From contig LODT01000031.1 in the NCBI GenBank assembly GCA_001606155.1, positions 650,266 to 714,265 of the forward strand: DNA of 64,000 bases, read 5' to 3'. The stretch is from Tieghemostelium lacteum (taxonomy: Eukaryota > Evosea > Eumycetozoa > Dictyosteliales > Raperosteliaceae). Shown piece after piece: positions 11,251-22,280 of the stretch. The position numbers and the translations under genes are program-made. Every line of letters starts with the position of its first letter. Positions within the stretch are counted from its first letter, which is position 1. A model generated the notes under the pieces. The model searched no databases, was not told the DNA's origin, and saw nothing but the letters and a program-made list of their open reading frames with translations.

Positions 11251-12509
11251 TTAATAGGATAAAATATCAGAATATTCTTTTGGTACGTCATTCATTACTA
11301 ATCTTCCATCATAAGATAATGATGCAAATTGGAAATTACTTGTACTCCATGATATATTATAAACACTATCTTCATGTTCTTCATAGATTTTAATTAATTG
11401 ATCTTCATTTCTTTTGCTATAATTATATAATATGTTTATATATTAGTATCATGAAATAATTATTAAATATATATGTGGGTATAATTACTTTTTCTTTCCA
11501 GTTGGTTTGTTATTTGTATTTTCATTTTGTTGTTGAGTAGTGTTATCAGATTCGTCACTGTTACTTGTGGATATGGCTGATGAGAGTGAATATAGATTCC
11601 ATAGTTTAACAGTATTGTCACTACTTGATGTTATAATCAATTGATCATGATGTTTATTAAACTTTGCATTCCATATCCAATGATTATGTCCAGCAAATAT
11701 CTTTACAGGTTCTTTAGGATGTCTGGTATCCCAAATCTTTAATTTACCATCGTCACCTGCTGACAATATATTATATTTCTTATTTGGATTAAAGTCAATA
11801 TCTCTAATATATCCTGAATGTGCTTTATCAAATGTATGTGTTTCTCTGTTTAATTCTATATTAGTATGATTTCATTAAATGTAAGAATATTTATGTTGTA
11901 TACATACTTTCCACTTTTTATATCCCAAATTCTAATGTTATTGTCATTGGCAGTTGCTAATTGATTTGATATATTTGAGTTTATACAACCTACAGAGAGT
12001 TTAGTTAGATTTTGTCCAAAGTTTTTGAGGACTGTTGGGGAAGAGTTATCAATACCAGACCAAACTCTAATATTAGAGTCATCAAGTGACACTACATAAT
12101 CTTTGCTACCTGATGGATCACAAAGTATAGGTTTAATCATTCCTTGGTGTGGTTGTTGTGTGTCTTTAAGTTCAAATAGTTCTTTTAGACTATTTTGATT
12201 GTCAGTGTTAATCTCCCACAATGAAGATTTGAATTCTGATCCTGTATTGTATACTGTAAAGAATTGGTTGGCGTCAAATGAACTTGAGGTTATTGACCAT
12301 ATTTCATGTGGATGTGGTAGAATAGATAGACATTTAACACCTTCTTGTTCTCTGTATTCTAATAAACAGACTTCGTTCTCTTCTTTTAGTGCATTGGTGC
12401 CTACTAAAAATCTATTGTGATCTGGTTCTGCAACTACATGTGATAATGATCTAGCCTTTAATGAAAGTCCATAGACATTGGTGTTACTTGATATATTAGT
12501 ATTAAACAT
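11251..12509 (-). CDS. WD40 protein, EIPR1/TSSC1-like (EARP/GARP interactor)
   Basis: Three exons on the minus strand, 12509-11908, 11845-11489 and 11416-11251, give about 374 residues (human EIPR1 is 387). The order of conserved blocks matches EIPR1: [14 protein letters not shown] and [10 protein letters not shown] near the N-terminus, [63 protein letters not shown] and a C-terminal [13 protein letters not shown] with [11 protein letters not shown]. In animals this propeller helps recruit GARP/EARP tethering complexes in endosome-to-Golgi and recycling traffic. The first intron uses the acceptor at 11847-11846, because the nearer AG at 11857-11856 breaks the frame. Exon ends are inferred; the family call is strong. 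Confidence 0.9.
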
Positions 12510-12611
12510 TATAATTGTGTTATTACAAATTTGTAATTTATATCCAAATGAAAATGAAAAAAAAAAAGAGTTAAATTTGAGGGGTAAAGTTCACTATTTG
12601 GAATTAGATAT

Positions 12612-13148
12612 TTATTTAATAAATTTAAATAAACTAAATTGAATTCTTGATATTATGAATATGATTGCTAATAGAAATGCTAGAGATTTATAAGATAAAT
12701 GATCTGCAAATGAGTTGATACCATCTGCCAATACCATTCCCATGAGTTTAAGTTTACTTATGGAATGTGTCTTAAAGTCCATACACTGTTGATACTGATC
12801 ACATTTCTCTTTTTGTATAGGTTTTCTAGTTGGTGAATCACATTTATTTCTAAAATAATTGTCTTTACATTCCAATACTAAACTATTTGTTTTGTGGAAT
12901 TCTAAATCATATCGAGTTTCAGTCTCTTGAATGACCAAATCAAAACAAACCAAAACTATTTTACCAATAACCAATGTAGCAGTTATTAAAATGATTGATA
13001 ACACTGTGTAGTATAAATAGGTAGCTAGGTCATATCTTGGTTTTGATTTTATAGGTATTTTTTCAAAATTGTTCTTTTTCCTATTGTGGTTAAACAGTAA
13101 TATAGGACTCTGTCTATTAAATCTACGATGGACTAGATTTCTTTGCAT
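12612..13148 (-). CDS. Brl1/Brr6-like nuclear-envelope protein
   Basis: Single exon, 178 residues. A basic N-terminus precedes a membrane segment at about residues 47-70, then a lumenal-type region, then a second hydrophobic segment at about 157-172. Between them four cysteines are arranged as ECKDNYFRNKCDSP...KCDQYQQCMDF. This is the pattern of the disulfide-bridged Brl1/Brr6 domain, which in fungi and some protists sits in the nuclear envelope and helps nuclear pores assemble and membrane lipids stay balanced. It is short for the family, and the function is inferred from the motif. Its start lies 142 bp from the divergent CDK8 gene. Confidence 0.8.
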   Translation of the reverse strand: MQRNLVHRRFNRQSPILLFNHNRKKNNFEKIPIKSKPRYDLATYLYYTVLSIILITATLVIGKIVLVCFDLVIQETETRYDLEFHKTNSLVLECKDNYFRNKCDSPTRKPIQKEKCDQYQQCMDFKTHSISKLKLMGMVLADGINSFADHLSYKSLAFLLAIIFIISRIQFSLFKFIK

Positions 13149-13290
13149 AGGTATTTCTTTTTGAAATCATGAATGCAAAAATCAACTAAACTAATCAAAG
13201 TGAGAACAATGCAAACCTCGAGGTGGTGTGAAAATCAAAAATAAATGAATTTTAGAAAAGTCAATTTATTTTTATTTTTTCTATTAGTTG

Positions 13291-14406
13291 ATGAATACGC
13301 AAAGTAATAACAATAATAACTCAACACCCATTGTATTTACATCAACAAATAGATTAGATGTCCAAGATAAATATTTATTTAATTATGAAGTAGGTTCAGG
13401 TACCTATGGTATGGTTTACAAAGCTGATGATAAAAAGAGACCAAACAATAGAGTTGCTATCAAAAAGTTTAGATCCACAAAAGAAGGTGAAGGTCTATCA
13501 CTGACAGCATGTAGAGAAATTGGGTTACTGAAAGAACTCAGTAACGAGAATATTATTAAACTTCAGGATATATGTTTGAATCCTAAAGAGAAGTTATTGT
13601 ATTTGGTATTCGACTATGCCGAATATGATCTGTTTGGTATTATAAAGTATCATAGAGAGAACCCTGGAACACCATGTACTGAACAAACTATAAAGTCGCT
13701 AATTTGGCAAGTACTTAATGGTATACATTACCTACATAGTCATTGGGTTATTCACAGGGACCTTAAACCTAGTAATATATTGGTAATGGGTGAAGGTAAG
13801 GATGTGGGTGTTGTAAAGATTGGTGATTTCGGGCTAGCTAGAATCTTTCAGTCACCTTTAAAACCTTTGAATGAAAATGGTGTGGTTGTTACCATTTGGT
13901 ATAGATCACCTGAACTTTTACTAGGTTCTAAACATTATACACGTGCAGTAGATATATGGGCTATTGGATGTATATTTGCTGAATTGATTACAACAAAGCC
14001 TCTATTTCCAGGAAAAGAAAAAGACCCAAAATTCCCATCACTCTACCAAGATGATCAAGTAGAGAAAATCATGAGAGTTATTGGTAAACCTACTCCTGAG
14101 ATATGGCCTGATATAAAACATTTACCAGAATGGAAAAGAGTGTTACCTGTAGAAGCCTACCCTAACACTCTTGCCAAATGTGTAGGAATCGATGAAAAAT
14201 CATCAGCTTATGATTTGTTAGCAAAAATGATTACTTGGGATCCTAGTAAGAGAATATCTGCTCAAGAAGCACTTGATCATCCATATTTCAAAGAACAACC
14301 TCTAGTTAATACCAATGCATTTAGTTGTTTCAAAACCTCTTCTATTCCCTATCCACCACGAGTTTCAATCTCTACCAAAAAGAAAAGAGATTTTGATGAA
14401 CAATAA
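13291..14406 (+). CDS. cdk8: Cyclin-dependent kinase 8 (Mediator kinase)
   Basis: Single exon, 371 residues from the ATG at 13291 (a TTG directly upstream is not a start). A complete CMGC kinase: GSGTYGMVYKA, the Lys in VAIKKF, the helix TACREIGLL that stands in place of PSTAIRE and resembles the CDK8 SMSACRE motif, HRDLKPSNILV, and a DFG motif in GDFGLARIF. The activation segment lacks a phosphorylatable T-loop threonine at the usual place and ends VVTIWYRSPELLLG, as in CDK8. The insert LFPGKEKDPKFPSLYQDDQ is also typical. CDK8 with cyclin C forms the Mediator kinase module. The C-terminus is shorter than the human protein (464). Confidence 0.92.
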   Translation: MNTQSNNNNNSTPIVFTSTNRLDVQDKYLFNYEVGSGTYGMVYKADDKKRPNNRVAIKKFRSTKEGEGLSLTACREIGLLKELSNENIIKLQDICLNPKEKLLYLVFDYAEYDLFGIIKYHRENPGTPCTEQTIKSLIWQVLNGIHYLHSHWVIHRDLKPSNILVMGEGKDVGVVKIGDFGLARIFQSPLKPLNENGVVVTIWYRSPELLLGSKHYTRAVDIWAIGCIFAELITTKPLFPGKEKDPKFPSLYQDDQVEKIMRVIGKPTPEIWPDIKHLPEWKRVLPVEAYPNTLAKCVGIDEKSSAYDLLAKMITWDPSKRISAQEALDHPYFKEQPLVNTNAFSCFKTSSIPYPPRVSISTKKKRDFDEQ

Positions 14407-14456
14407 TAAGTATAATAAAACACCCCTTTTGTATATATTCTGTAAAATGTAAAACT

Positions 14457-16241
14457 TTACTTTAGTTTATTGTTAATATAATTTATAATCTCATTAGTTT
14501 GAGTATTGGTCTTTTGTTTGGATAATTGGGTAAGGAGAGATTCTTGGTTGGATGTAATTAGTGTATCTACATTTTCTTGATTAAAAGATTTGCAAACTAG
14601 TTGAGATACTTTATCTAATGACTGAGGATCAATAGATTTAAAGTGATTTGATTGTACTATTATAACGAGTAATAGTTTAATAATTTCGAGTTTTTCAGAT
14701 TCTATATCAAATCTGGAATAATTTAGGTAAAAGTTGGTAAAGAATTCTATATATTCTTTCAACACTGGAAATGAATGATGGTGTTGTAAATATACTTTGG
14801 AAACATATAAAACATCTTTAATGTTAATCAAAGATGTATCTTGACTATAGAATCCATTGAGATAGTACAATGACATGATTCTAAATAACGATTGTAAAAC
14901 ATTTGGATTATTGGTTTCAGATAGTTCTCTTTTAACTATAGCAACCAATCGTGGAATAAATACTTGGTGATCTATAAATTCACTCAATTGTGATACTATA
15001 TCTCTAACTTTTTTAGTTATTACCTGATAGTTATCAATTTCTCTAACTGAGATGATTTCAATAATTGCATCTATGTAGGGTATTAATGTCTGTCTGAGTG
15101 TCATTAGAAGAGATTGGAGAAAGTCTATTTTAAACTCTCTGATTTTCTCTTCAAATTCATTGACATGGAAATTCTTGTAATAGTACTTTAAAACTGATTG
15201 TGAATGATGGAATATCAAATACCTAGACTCAATAGTCAACCCAATGGAAAGAGTAGGTAGATTAGAGAGTACTGTGAATATATCTTGATTTATAGGGTCA
15301 TATGGATTCAGAATCCTATTATCTGAAGTACCTTTAGAAATGATTTCTGAAATTTGATTTAGTGTCTTTGAAGCCTCCATTCTAACCTCTTGATAATCAG
15401 ATCCTAATAGACCCAACAAAACCAACATTAAATGTTGATCTAGGTACTGTCTGGCAGATGGTTGGTATTGAATCCATTTAGCAATAGATTGACAGAGTCT
15501 AACTCTAAATACCTGTGAATTGTCATTGGCAAGTTGAATCATTAGTGGCTCTAAACTCTCTACAATTTTTACACTTCCAACTGCTACCAAACTTCCTAAT
15601 GCCTCTAATGCCTCTGATCTCACTTTTTGATATTTATGTGTGAGATTGTGTAATAGTGGTTGAACAAGTACTGAAGAATGATAGATAATCTTGCTGGGAA
15701 TCTTTTCAGAGAGTTTCTGAATAGATAAACAAGCTTGTTCTCTTATATTTGCTGTGTTGTTTGTAGATTCCATCAAAGATAATCGTAAAGCAGCTGTAGT
15801 GGAATCAGCATATTTTTGAAGTATACCACCATCAGTCATTGATATAATCTTATTTAGAAGTTGTAATAACATGAATCTAACCTCATCGACATCCTCTTGG
15901 TTCATTCTGTTCTCTAATAGAGGTATAAGTTTATTCACCAGAATATCTCTGTTCTTATTATTCTCTTTAGGCAAAAATAAATTCTCTGACATTTCAATAT
16001 AGATCTCCAATGATACCGTTCTACATTTTTCAACGGAATCCGAAATTATCAATAGATATGCATCAATATTATCAGGTTTCAGTAGAATCTCACTAACGGA
16101 TTCTCTATTGGTACCACTACTATTTAGAATGGTCTGTTGAAGTCTCTCTATAGATTTTCTTTTTGAAAATGAAGAAGAACCAGGTTGAACTAATATTTTC
16201 AATTCATTTTCAATAGATATTGCCAATTCTCCACTTTCCAT
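14457..16241 (-). CDS. HEAT-repeat protein, DNAAF5/HEATR2-like
   Basis: Single exon, 594 residues from the ATG at 16241. In-frame codons further upstream lack an ATG. The whole protein is alpha-helical HEAT-type repeats. The stretch near residues 195-300, with LLHNLTHKYQKVRSEALEAL, ESLEPLMIQLANDNSQVFRV and LLGLLGSDYQEVRMEASKTL, resembles the axonemal dynein assembly factor DNAAF5 (HEATR2) in both repeat spacing and wording. DNAAF5 acts in cytoplasmic pre-assembly of ciliary dynein arms, yet dictyostelids have no cilia, so a retained or changed role would be needed. It is shorter than human DNAAF5 (855). The HEAT assignment is firm; the family name is moderate. It converges on CDK8 with only 50 bp between stops. 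Confidence 0.65.
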   Translation of the reverse strand: MESGELAISIENELKILVQPGSSSFSKRKSIERLQQTILNSSGTNRESVSEILLKPDNIDAYLLIISDSVEKCRTVSLEIYIEMSENLFLPKENNKNRDILVNKLIPLLENRMNQEDVDEVRFMLLQLLNKIISMTDGGILQKYADSTTAALRLSLMESTNNTANIREQACLSIQKLSEKIPSKIIYHSSVLVQPLLHNLTHKYQKVRSEALEALGSLVAVGSVKIVESLEPLMIQLANDNSQVFRVRLCQSIAKWIQYQPSARQYLDQHLMLVLLGLLGSDYQEVRMEASKTLNQISEIISKGTSDNRILNPYDPINQDIFTVLSNLPTLSIGLTIESRYLIFHHSQSVLKYYYKNFHVNEFEEKIREFKIDFLQSLLMTLRQTLIPYIDAIIEIISVREIDNYQVITKKVRDIVSQLSEFIDHQVFIPRLVAIVKRELSETNNPNVLQSLFRIMSLYYLNGFYSQDTSLINIKDVLYVSKVYLQHHHSFPVLKEYIEFFTNFYLNYSRFDIESEKLEIIKLLLVIIVQSNHFKSIDPQSLDKVSQLVCKSFNQENVDTLITSNQESLLTQLSKQKTNTQTNEIINYINNKLK

Positions 16242-16525
16242 ATTTATACACACAACTGAAAATCCCACAACCCGATGAACGTAATCTAAAAACAATTCTT
16301 AAATTTTAAAAACAAAATTTATTTTTTAAAACCCTTGGTATAAGAGATTATAACTGTCAGTTAGAGACATTATAATTATATTACCATTTCCTAACAATAA
16401 ACATGAGAACAGTTAGTTAAAATTGTTGTACTAAAAAATGCTGATCTTATAAATTAAATTAGAACCCTCCTTCAATAGGTACTTTTTTTTAATAACATCA
16501 ACATTATTAGTACCAATAGAGATAA

Positions 16526-18471
16526 ATGTCTTCAACATTATCACCACCAGTTACAAAACATCAACATAAGCGAAAAACAACTAATGGTTCTTCGCCATCT
16601 TCTATTGCAATCCTAGTTACAGAACAATATGAAAATGGTTCACCATTCCCTACCCATACCAATAAAAAATCAACAAATTTACATCCATCAGCTCTGTCTC
16701 AATCCCATTACAATAAAAACCCATCTAAAAAACTAGTAACTCCTTTATCAGTATTGGAAAAACATTCACCTCCTTCTCCACCGCAACCTAAATCCAATAA
16801 ACAACCTCCTCTCTCACACTCAAAAGATCAACAACCTCAACATTTACATAAAGAGGTTTCAGATCATCTAGCAATACCCCAACAACAACAACAACAACAA
16901 ATATCCAATTCACCTAAAAAGTCTAGTAATAACTTAGGTTTTCTATCCATTTTTAAACATAAAAAAGTACTAGAATATATTCCTATAAAAACTCTACAAA
17001 ATCTCATCAATTTATACTAATCTTTGAAAATGAAATAGCCAAATATAATGAATTCACAGACACCTGAAAATATGTCAAAAAAGGAAATGAATGAAAAGAT
17101 TGTAAAATCATTTATTGAAATTAAAAATCAAGTTGATTCCATAAAATCTATGATTAGATATTGGAATGATTTAAGTATGAATAACCACAATAGTAATAGT
17201 AATGTACAAATAACACAACAAGATGATAATTGTGTTGATATAGATATTGAATCTATATTTACTGATTTATATGTGGTTTCTGATAGTTTTGGGAATAGAA
17301 GTAAACTATTGATGGAATCCATCCAAGAGCTACAAAGAGATCTTCAAAGTAACTCAACAAAAGCTAATCCTCAAAGACTGATTTTATGGAGATCTTGGGA
17401 GGATATCTATGAATCAGATTCAACATTTATGGAAGATTTGATTATATCAGGAGCATTTGATATCTCCATTCGACTGATACTCCATCAGCCTATAACAGTA
17501 GAAGAGAAACCAGTTTTTTTAAAGTTACTTGGTGATGCATTGTGTCCTGAGATTGACAAGAATATCATATGTTCCCTATTGAATATCATTAGTAACAACA
17601 TTCAGATATTCTCAGATCGTACAGTATCGGTATTTACTCAACTTCTTCAATCTTATATAAACTATCCAAGAGGTAGTTTGACACTGTCTCAAAAGTCTGT
17701 TAATACTCTATTTAGATCACAGAGTTTGTTTAATGAATTTTATAATACCACTAATCAATTGTCAGTAGAGAGAAAACGTGAATTGGATCTCAAGAGACAG
17801 ACATACCAACTTGAAGAAACTCAGTCTAGATCTGACCTATGTTCAACTGATCGCGAATTGAATACTGTTAAAAATGATATTATAGAGGCTAGTAACACTA
17901 TAAAATCACTTAATGATCAACTAGCACAAATGCAATCTAATTTGACAAAATTAGAGGAGACACAGTCTAGTCTAATGAAAATTCATCAAAATCAATTTTT
18001 ACAACAACAAAAGAGATCACAAGAACTACAGTTGGAATATGACAATTATGAGAAGTTTGCAGATAACACTCTAATAGTCTTTGAGAAATTTCAACAGTTA
18101 CGTCAGTGTCATCAACAATTTTTTGATTCTGAAGTTGAGAAACTTAAATTAAATATTAATAAACTATTTCAAGATAGTGTAAGTAATCTTTAATAACAGC
18201 TATAATACAATACAGATTTAATATACTCATTACCTATCAATAGAGACATGCTTTAAATAATTATTTAAAATCATTTAATAAAAATAATAATAATTTAAAC
18301 CAACAAATGAAACAACAACAAAAGATACCTGATATGATTCTACAAAACAAAAGTATTGTAGATAAACTTATTGAAAATCTTAAAGATTTTAAAGAAACTG
18401 ATGGTGTTGAATTACTTTTAGATAAATGTAAAGAAATTGTAGCATTTCTAAAAATAAACTTTGATATCTAG
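16526..18471 (+). CDS. Unknown protein: Pro/Ser/Gln-rich N-terminus plus coiled coil
   Basis: Proposed three exons, 16526-16966, 17039-18178 and 18244-18471, giving about 602 residues. The first two joins are phase 0 with GT...AG ends; skipping the first intron would split the locus into two short genes. The N-terminal 147 residues are low complexity (Pro, Ser, Lys, Gln). The middle is predicted helical, with LLGDALCPEIDKNIICSLLNII-like packing, then a long coiled coil rich in Leu, Glu and Gln (about residues 380-520). The C-terminal exon is Asn/Gln-rich, then ends in a helical segment (LLLDKCKEIVAFLKINFDI). I do not recognise the family. A microtubule- or centrosome-linked role would be a guess. 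The upstream part could also be a separate small gene. Confidence 0.6.
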
Positions 18472-18486
18472 TGATATAGTGTATGT

Positions 18487-20647
18487 TTAGTTATCTTCTT
18501 CTTCTTCTTCTTCATAATCAATGTATTGGTCTAACCAACCTTGAGCATTTTGTGCAATTTGAGGGTTGGTATTGGCATGGTCACCATTCCAAGGCATAAG
18601 AGATTGAATAAAGTTTACCAATGGGTTGGCAGCATGTGGTACTGCATCTTGTAGTATAGGTTGATTGTGATTCTCCATGAATATCTGTTGAAGTTGTTGT
18701 TCTTGTAATTGTGCGTTTTGTTGTTGTTGGAGATTTTGGAGTTGTCTTCTTTGTTGTTGTTGTTGGTAGATTTGGTATCCACCACCTAGACCTCCTCTTC
18801 TCTGTTGTTGCTGTTGTTGATGTTGTTGGATATCATGTGGATTCACTTGTTGAGGAGCAAGATTTTCGTAACCTTCTCTTCTCATCATTTCAATAAGATC
18901 TGGAGGGAATCTTTGAATGACATCAGAATACTCTGAAAGTACCAAATGATCAAATATCTCTGAATCTATGGTAGAGTATTCTTTCTTTACTGGTACTTGA
19001 TATTTATCAACAACATCTGGTTGATCTTTTACAAGTTTAAGTACATTCAAAGTAGTATCTTTAATCCACTCAATAATAGCAGGTTGGTTCCAAAGTGTAT
19101 GATTTCTCTCAACAAACAATGTAACCAAGTGTTCAACACCTGACATTGATGCAGAGGTACTAAAGAATTGATCATCAACTAAGTTTCTAGACTTTCCATT
19201 CTCTAAAACTACCAAACTGGTCTTTAATTTATCAATGAGAGGTTTCAACATGGTAGGGAACGATATCAAAGCCTTTTGAAGTAGTTCGCTGGATTTCTTG
19301 TGAGAGTTATCTCCATTCTCAACCTCCACTTGATATTGAGCAAGTGAGACTGAGTAACAAAAGTTTGGAAGCAAGTCCAAAGGTTGAGAGGTACCTGGTG
19401 TTATACAACCTACCTTTTCGTAAAGGTCTAATAGGAATCTATATTGTCTCGATTGAATGGCATAGAAATCTATAATTAATCTGACAAATAGAGGATCCTT
19501 GTGATCAAACAACAGTAACAGTTTGCAAAACTCCAATGCAGTTAGAGGACAACCTCTTCTACCGAGAATCTGAATATATCTAAATATACTGAGAAAACAT
19601 GACTTGTTCTCATCATGACGATACTCAAATCTCGATTGATGAAACTGTAAAGGATTGAATAAATGATGCCAAGCAACTTCAAATGCAAATACAGACCTTT
19701 CTACAAATTCACCAGCATTTTGAAAATCAGCAGTTTGCAAACATACCTGGCTCAATTGAAGAAGAGAGTCAATATGGTATGGATTAATACGCAATAATGC
19801 TGCTATTGACATGGGATTATGTGATTTCAAAAGTTCATAAAACTCTTCTTGAAGATCTCTATAAGTTTGTCCCCATCTCATCTTAAAGTACTGAATACCT
19901 GATTGTTGCTGTTGTTGTTGTTGTTGTTCACCACCTGTTGTTGTAGTTGTATTTGTAGTTTGACTCTTATCCAACTCCATAACCATAGAACTCATTATAA
20001 ATGGCCAATCATGTTTAGGAGTTACAAAAATATAATTCTTTTTTTTGAAATTTGGGTGATTATGTACATTTATCGGTTTCTTTTTAGCATCTACTGATTT
20101 AATTTCAGACTATATCAATATTAATATCAACATTATTCTACCAATTTAATCTCATTAGAATACTCACTAATTTACATCCTAAAAGCTTCTTTAATTCATT
20201 ATCTGGATTGAAATTTGCAGAATTGATCTTAAATAGATTCTGAAAATCTAATGTCTTTTTATCAATTACAACATTATTTTGATCCAAAGATGCAGTACTT
20301 GTGATATTCTTTACCAATTCATCTATTTCCTTATTACTATTCTTTTTATTACTATTTTTATTCTTCTTTTTTGTGGAAGCAGCTGTAGTAGTTGTATTCT
20401 TTTTACTATTCTTATTTTTCTTTTTGTTATTTGTTGTATTAGTTTTAGTCTCTTTATTTGTATTCTCTACTACTTCTTCTTCTTCGTCTTCTTCATACAC
20501 ATCTACATCATCTTCATCCAAATTCAACATTGAAAATGTAGATTTTGTGGTATTTAAAGATTCATCTTCACTGCTACTGTAAATACTATCGTCCTCTAAT
20601 TCCTGTACTTTTAACCCTGATTTTTTTCTGAGTGCTCTAGATGACAT
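18487..20647 (-). CDS. tcf25: TCF25/Rqc1-like protein (ribosome quality control)
   Basis: Two exons, 20647-20168 and 20109-18487, join at GCKL/SEIKSVDAKK to give about 700 residues (human TCF25 is 676). The start MSSRALRKK matches the family N-terminus (MSRRALRR in human). An acidic and Lys/Asn-rich disordered region follows, then NFNPDNELKKLLG. The second exon carries the conserved TPKHDWPF, INPYHIDSLLQLSQVC, ERSVFAFEVAWHHLF, RRGCPLTALEFCKLLL and LDLLPNFCYSVSLAQ blocks. Rqc1 acts with Ltn1 on stalled 60S ribosomes to direct ubiquitin chains on nascent chains. A Gln-rich insert near residues 590-640 and an acidic C-terminus are lineage features. The two parts are otherwise easily mistaken for separate genes. 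Confidence 0.92.
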
Positions 20648-21287
20648 TTTTAATGAAATAAAATGAAAAAATTCAGTTTATTTCTTTTTATACAGAAACT
20701 AGAGAAAATTAAAAGAAATCAAAATTATGATAATATCAAATGATTAAACTCAATAAAGAAATAATTAAAAGAATTTATATTCTTTGTAAAAATTTGAAAT
20801 GGTGAATAAATCTCTTTATTTCAACTGTGTGAAAGGTTGTTCTATGGTTATTGGTAATTATATATTTGTGATTATATGTATCTAACTATTGTTTCTTGTT
20901 TATATATTACAATTGAATGGTGGTTGTTAAAACATGTTTTATAAATGGTGAGAGGAAAAAGTGAAGAGATTATTTTAAAAATATAGAGTAGTAGTTTGTG
21001 GAAGTTGAAAAATGGTGAATCTTAATAATACTATTATTAGGTAGATAGGAGGTGGTGGTATATAATATCAGTTGATGTAGGAATAAATGATATTCTACTT
21101 TGGTTAAGTGTGGTGGAAAAAAAGAAAAATGTAAAGTTGGGAAGAGGAGGGAATTTCGCTATTTTGTACTCTGAGATGATTATTATCAAAGAATGTTTGT
21201 AATTTGTTGTTATGTACTATGTATATAAATAAAATATAAAATAATTATTATAAATTGGAACAGGGTGGGAGGTAGTCTTAAAAATAT
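20648..21287. other. AT-rich intergenic region
   Basis: About 640 bp between the TCF25 start (-) and the end of the RING gene (-). It contains stretches of purine-rich top strand (around 20940-21180) but no supported ORF, RNA gene or repeat. Probably the promoter of TCF25 and the 3' flank of the RING gene. Confidence 0.4.
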
Positions 21288-22280
21288 TTAAATTGTTCTT
21301 CTACAAAGTGGACATGTATTATTAGTTTGGAACCATTTAATAATATCCTTTTCACAGTATAAATGTGAACATGGTAATGAAATTAAAACTTCACCTTCTT
21401 TAAATTGTTCAAAGCAAATCTATGTGGTGCATGTGTGGAGTAGTGTGGGTTATAGATTAGTATAAATCAGGAAAAAAATGTATTGTATTTGAATACATAC
21501 ACCACATGAATCAGATTTTTCGGATAGTGAAGAGGTTGAAGCAGATAGAGATGGGGATTTAAATACAATTCTTTTTAGTTTATCAAGTTCTCTTTGTGGT
21601 ACACCTCTTGGCACATTATTTCTGTCTAATTCCAACAGAGATTCGTATGTGGTGCCTATGTGATCGTCATTAAGGTCATCATCATCGTCATCATTACCAG
21701 AAGGGTGTAAAGTATTTAAAAGTAATTGGTGTTGTTGTTGTAAAATTTGTTGTTGTAAAGGTGGGTGATGTATATGGTGATGGTAATGGTGATGATGTAC
21801 AACATGTTGATGATGTAACTGTAAATGTAATTGTATAAGTTGTTGTTGTTGGTTCTGTTGCTGGTTTATATGTTGTAAATGTTGTTGTTGGTGATGAAGT
21901 GGATTAATTAAATTATGTTGTTGTTGTTGTTGCTGTTGCTGTTGTTGTTGTTGTTGTTGCTGTTGTTGTTGTTGTTGCTGTTGTTGGTGATAAAACTGGT
22001 GATGATGGTGATGGTGGTGTAGACTATTCTGTTGTTGTTGTTGTTGTTGTTGTTGTTGGAGTTGATGTTGAGGGTACTGTTGCCTCATTTGCAAGTTTCG
22101 TAAGTTTGCTTGATTTTCCATTTCAGCAATTTGTTGGTGCAAGAGGATGTTCTCCAATTGCAATTGTTGAACCTGTTGTGTGTGAAGTGCTTGGTGATCC
22201 AACAATCTATGTTGTTGTTGATGTTGTTGTAGTTGCTGCTGATGATGGAAATTGTGTTGTTGTTGTTGTTGGTTTGACAT
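21288..22280 (-). CDS. Gln/His-rich RING-finger protein (putative E3 ubiquitin ligase)
   Basis: Two exons, 22280-21501 and 21419-21288, joined at DSCG/ICFEQF to give about 303 residues. The first 200 or so residues are almost entirely Gln and His with short Leu-rich interruptions. An acidic Asp tract (GNDDDDDDLNDD) and PRGVPQRELDKLKRIV follow. The C-terminal RING-H2 is built only after splicing: C-x2-C (SCGIC), then FKEGEVLISLPCSHLYCEKDI and NNTCPLCRR, with the cysteines and histidine of a zinc-binding cross-brace. The pattern LPCSHLYC...WF...CPLCR is that of E3 ligases acting with E2 enzymes. The intron splits the first zinc-binding pair from the rest. The substrate is unknown. Confidence 0.85.

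Noticed and set aside
16255-16285. CCCACAA motif resembling a dictyostelid upstream element for small RNAs
   Set aside because: No candidate RNA with stem ends at the expected distance downstream, and it lies in the 5' flank of a protein gene.
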